From: Pseudomonas sp. NCCP-436 | GTDB taxonomy: Bacteria > Pseudomonadota > Gammaproteobacteria > Pseudomonadales > Pseudomonadaceae | Direction: 5' to 3' | Assembly: GCF_019656335.1 (NCBI RefSeq) | Contig: NZ_BPLZ01000008.1 | Location: forward strand, 1-64,000 | DNA length: 64,000 nt | In this document: piece after piece, positions 63,253 to 64,000 of the stretch | Position numbering within the stretch: position 1 is the stretch's first letter | Layout of the letters: every line of letters begins with the position of its first letter | Notes under the pieces: generated by a model | The model's input: only the letters and a program-made list of their open reading frames with translations | What the model was told of the DNA's origin: nothing | Databases searched by the model: none | Translations under genes and position numbers: made by a program

Positions 63253-64000
63253 TCAGCCCTGACGGGCCTCGATGGCCGACAACTGCTCCTTGCAGTAGTC
63301 GATGAATAGCTGAGCCGGCTTGGTCAACTGCGACCGTTTGAGCCAGGCTGCCACCAGTCCGGAGCTGCTGACATCTTCGGCGATGTCCACCATCACCACT
63401 TTCTTGCCGTCATAGGTGCATTCCGAATGCGGGCGGGTGACCAGCAGGGAGAAGCCAAAGCCCTGGCCAACCATGCCGCGCACCATCTCGATGGACGGTG
63501 AGCTGAAGACAATGTTTGGCGTCAGTCCCAGCTCTTCAAACAGGCTGACGAAATAGGTGCGGCTAGGCAGAACATCGAGCAGGATCATCGGCTCCAGGCA
63601 CAGGTCACGTAACGACACCTGCGCCTGTCGCGCGAATCGATGGTTCTCCGGTAGCAGGGCATAGGGTCGCTGGGGCTGCATCAACGGCTCGGTCTCGATG
63701 GTGGCGTCCAGATCATGCTCGTAGAAGATGGTCAGGTCGAAACGTCCGGCGGTCAGGCCCTGCACCAGTTCCTGTTGCTCACCGTCGCGGATACGGATTT
63801 TTACGCCGGGATACAGCTCGGTAAAACCGGCAATCAGTCGTGGCAGGTAGAGTGGAGCAACCGTTTCGAAGCAGCCGATGTCAATCTGCCCGGCCACTAC
63901 ATCGTTGTTGGCCAGAGCGTTCTGCTCGAATTCGCGGGCCATACGCAGCAGTTCCTGAGCCTTTTTGTAGAAGCGTGCGCCGGCAGGGGTCAGTGACACT
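63253..64000 (-). CDS. LysR-family regulator, C-terminal part (partial)
   Basis: At least 248 aa; the gene runs off the right edge, so the N-terminal helix-turn-helix is mostly missing. What remains starts at SLTPAGARFYKKAQEL, the end of the LysR DNA-binding region and linker helix, and continues with the substrate-binding domain (GQIDIGCFETVAPLYLPRLI, RFDLTIFYEHD). It converges on the aminotransferase gene and is the natural candidate regulator for the cluster from 54.7 kb. The inducer is unknown. Confidence 0.9.
   Translation of the reverse strand, partial: VSLTPAGARFYKKAQELLRMAREFEQNALANNDVVAGQIDIGCFETVAPLYLPRLIAGFTELYPGVKIRIRDGEQQELVQGLTAGRFDLTIFYEHDLDATIETEPLMQPQRPYALLPENHRFARQAQVSLRDLCLEPMILLDVLPSRTYFVSLFEELGLTPNIVFSSPSIEMVRGMVGQGFGFSLLVTRPHSECTYDGKKVVMVDIAEDVSSSGLVAAWLKRSQLTKPAQLFIDYCKEQLSAIEARQG

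Noticed and set aside
1..64000. tRNA, rRNA, insertion sequence, prophage, toxin-antitoxin or restriction genes
   Set aside because: I looked for cloverleaf-like genes, transposase/integrase motifs and defence families and found none. The window is ordinary core and accessory metabolism.

Overview
The window reads as a chromosomal segment of a Pseudomonas species, close to the P. aeruginosa / P. mendocina-alcaligenes side of the genus. The evidence is high GC with strong third-position bias, gene neighbourhoods I recognise from that genus (glyA-soxBDAG-purU-fdhA, aauRS-aatJQMP, comF / bioBFHCD / two fadE genes), and recognisable sites for PsrA, LexA, AauR with sigma-54, BetI and BirA. I see no tRNA, rRNA, CRISPR array, insertion sequence or prophage. 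All database-type statements are from memory and no search was run.

Layout. 1-7.9 kb: one-carbon operon, with the 3' end of glyA, heterotetrameric sarcosine oxidase soxBDAG, purU and glutathione-independent formaldehyde dehydrogenase fdhA. Facing it is a BCCT choline transporter (betT) with a BetI-type palindrome upstream, so choline uptake sits beside the end of choline/betaine/sarcosine breakdown. 10.1-17.1 kb: acidic amino acid system, with response regulator aauR, sensor aauS and ABC transporter aatJQMP. It has a sigma-54 promoter, two AauR-type operators exactly 31 bp apart, and a 400-bp hairpin-rich spacer between aatJ and aatQ. 17-22 kb: PlsC-like acyltransferase, chemoreceptor, CBS-domain protein, a tiny secreted protein made of four 13-residue repeats, and a small membrane protein. 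22-26 kb: a DNA-repair pair, a bacterial FAN1 nuclease followed by an XPD/DinG-type Fe-S helicase with an N-terminal RecB/Cas4-like nuclease domain, behind a LexA box. 26-30 kb: yegQ/trhP, a DnaQ-like exonuclease and a cNMP-CBS-DUF294 protein. 30.5-36.8 kb: pgaABCD, the poly-N-acetylglucosamine biofilm operon. 36.9-44.6 kb: glcB and household genes (GNAT, GcvR-like, rarD, srkA, modE, comF) plus a frameshifted membrane-protein gene. 44.7-49.4 kb: bioBFHCD with a BirA-like operator over the promoter. 49.5-54.5 kb: two small genes and two tandem acyl-CoA dehydrogenases behind a PsrA-type palindrome.

54.7-64 kb is the least explained part. A flavin monooxygenase-like protein, a Rid-family protein lacking the catalytic arginine, a DUF1028 protein, an M20 (ArgE-like) deacylase, an aldehyde dehydrogenase, an APC permease, a class III aminotransferase and a LysR regulator form what looks like a complete uptake-and-degradation pathway. 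It probably acts on an amino- or N-acyl/N-substituted compound whose identity the sequence does not reveal. This cluster and the LexA-controlled FAN1/nuclease-helicase operon are the best candidates for undescribed biology here.
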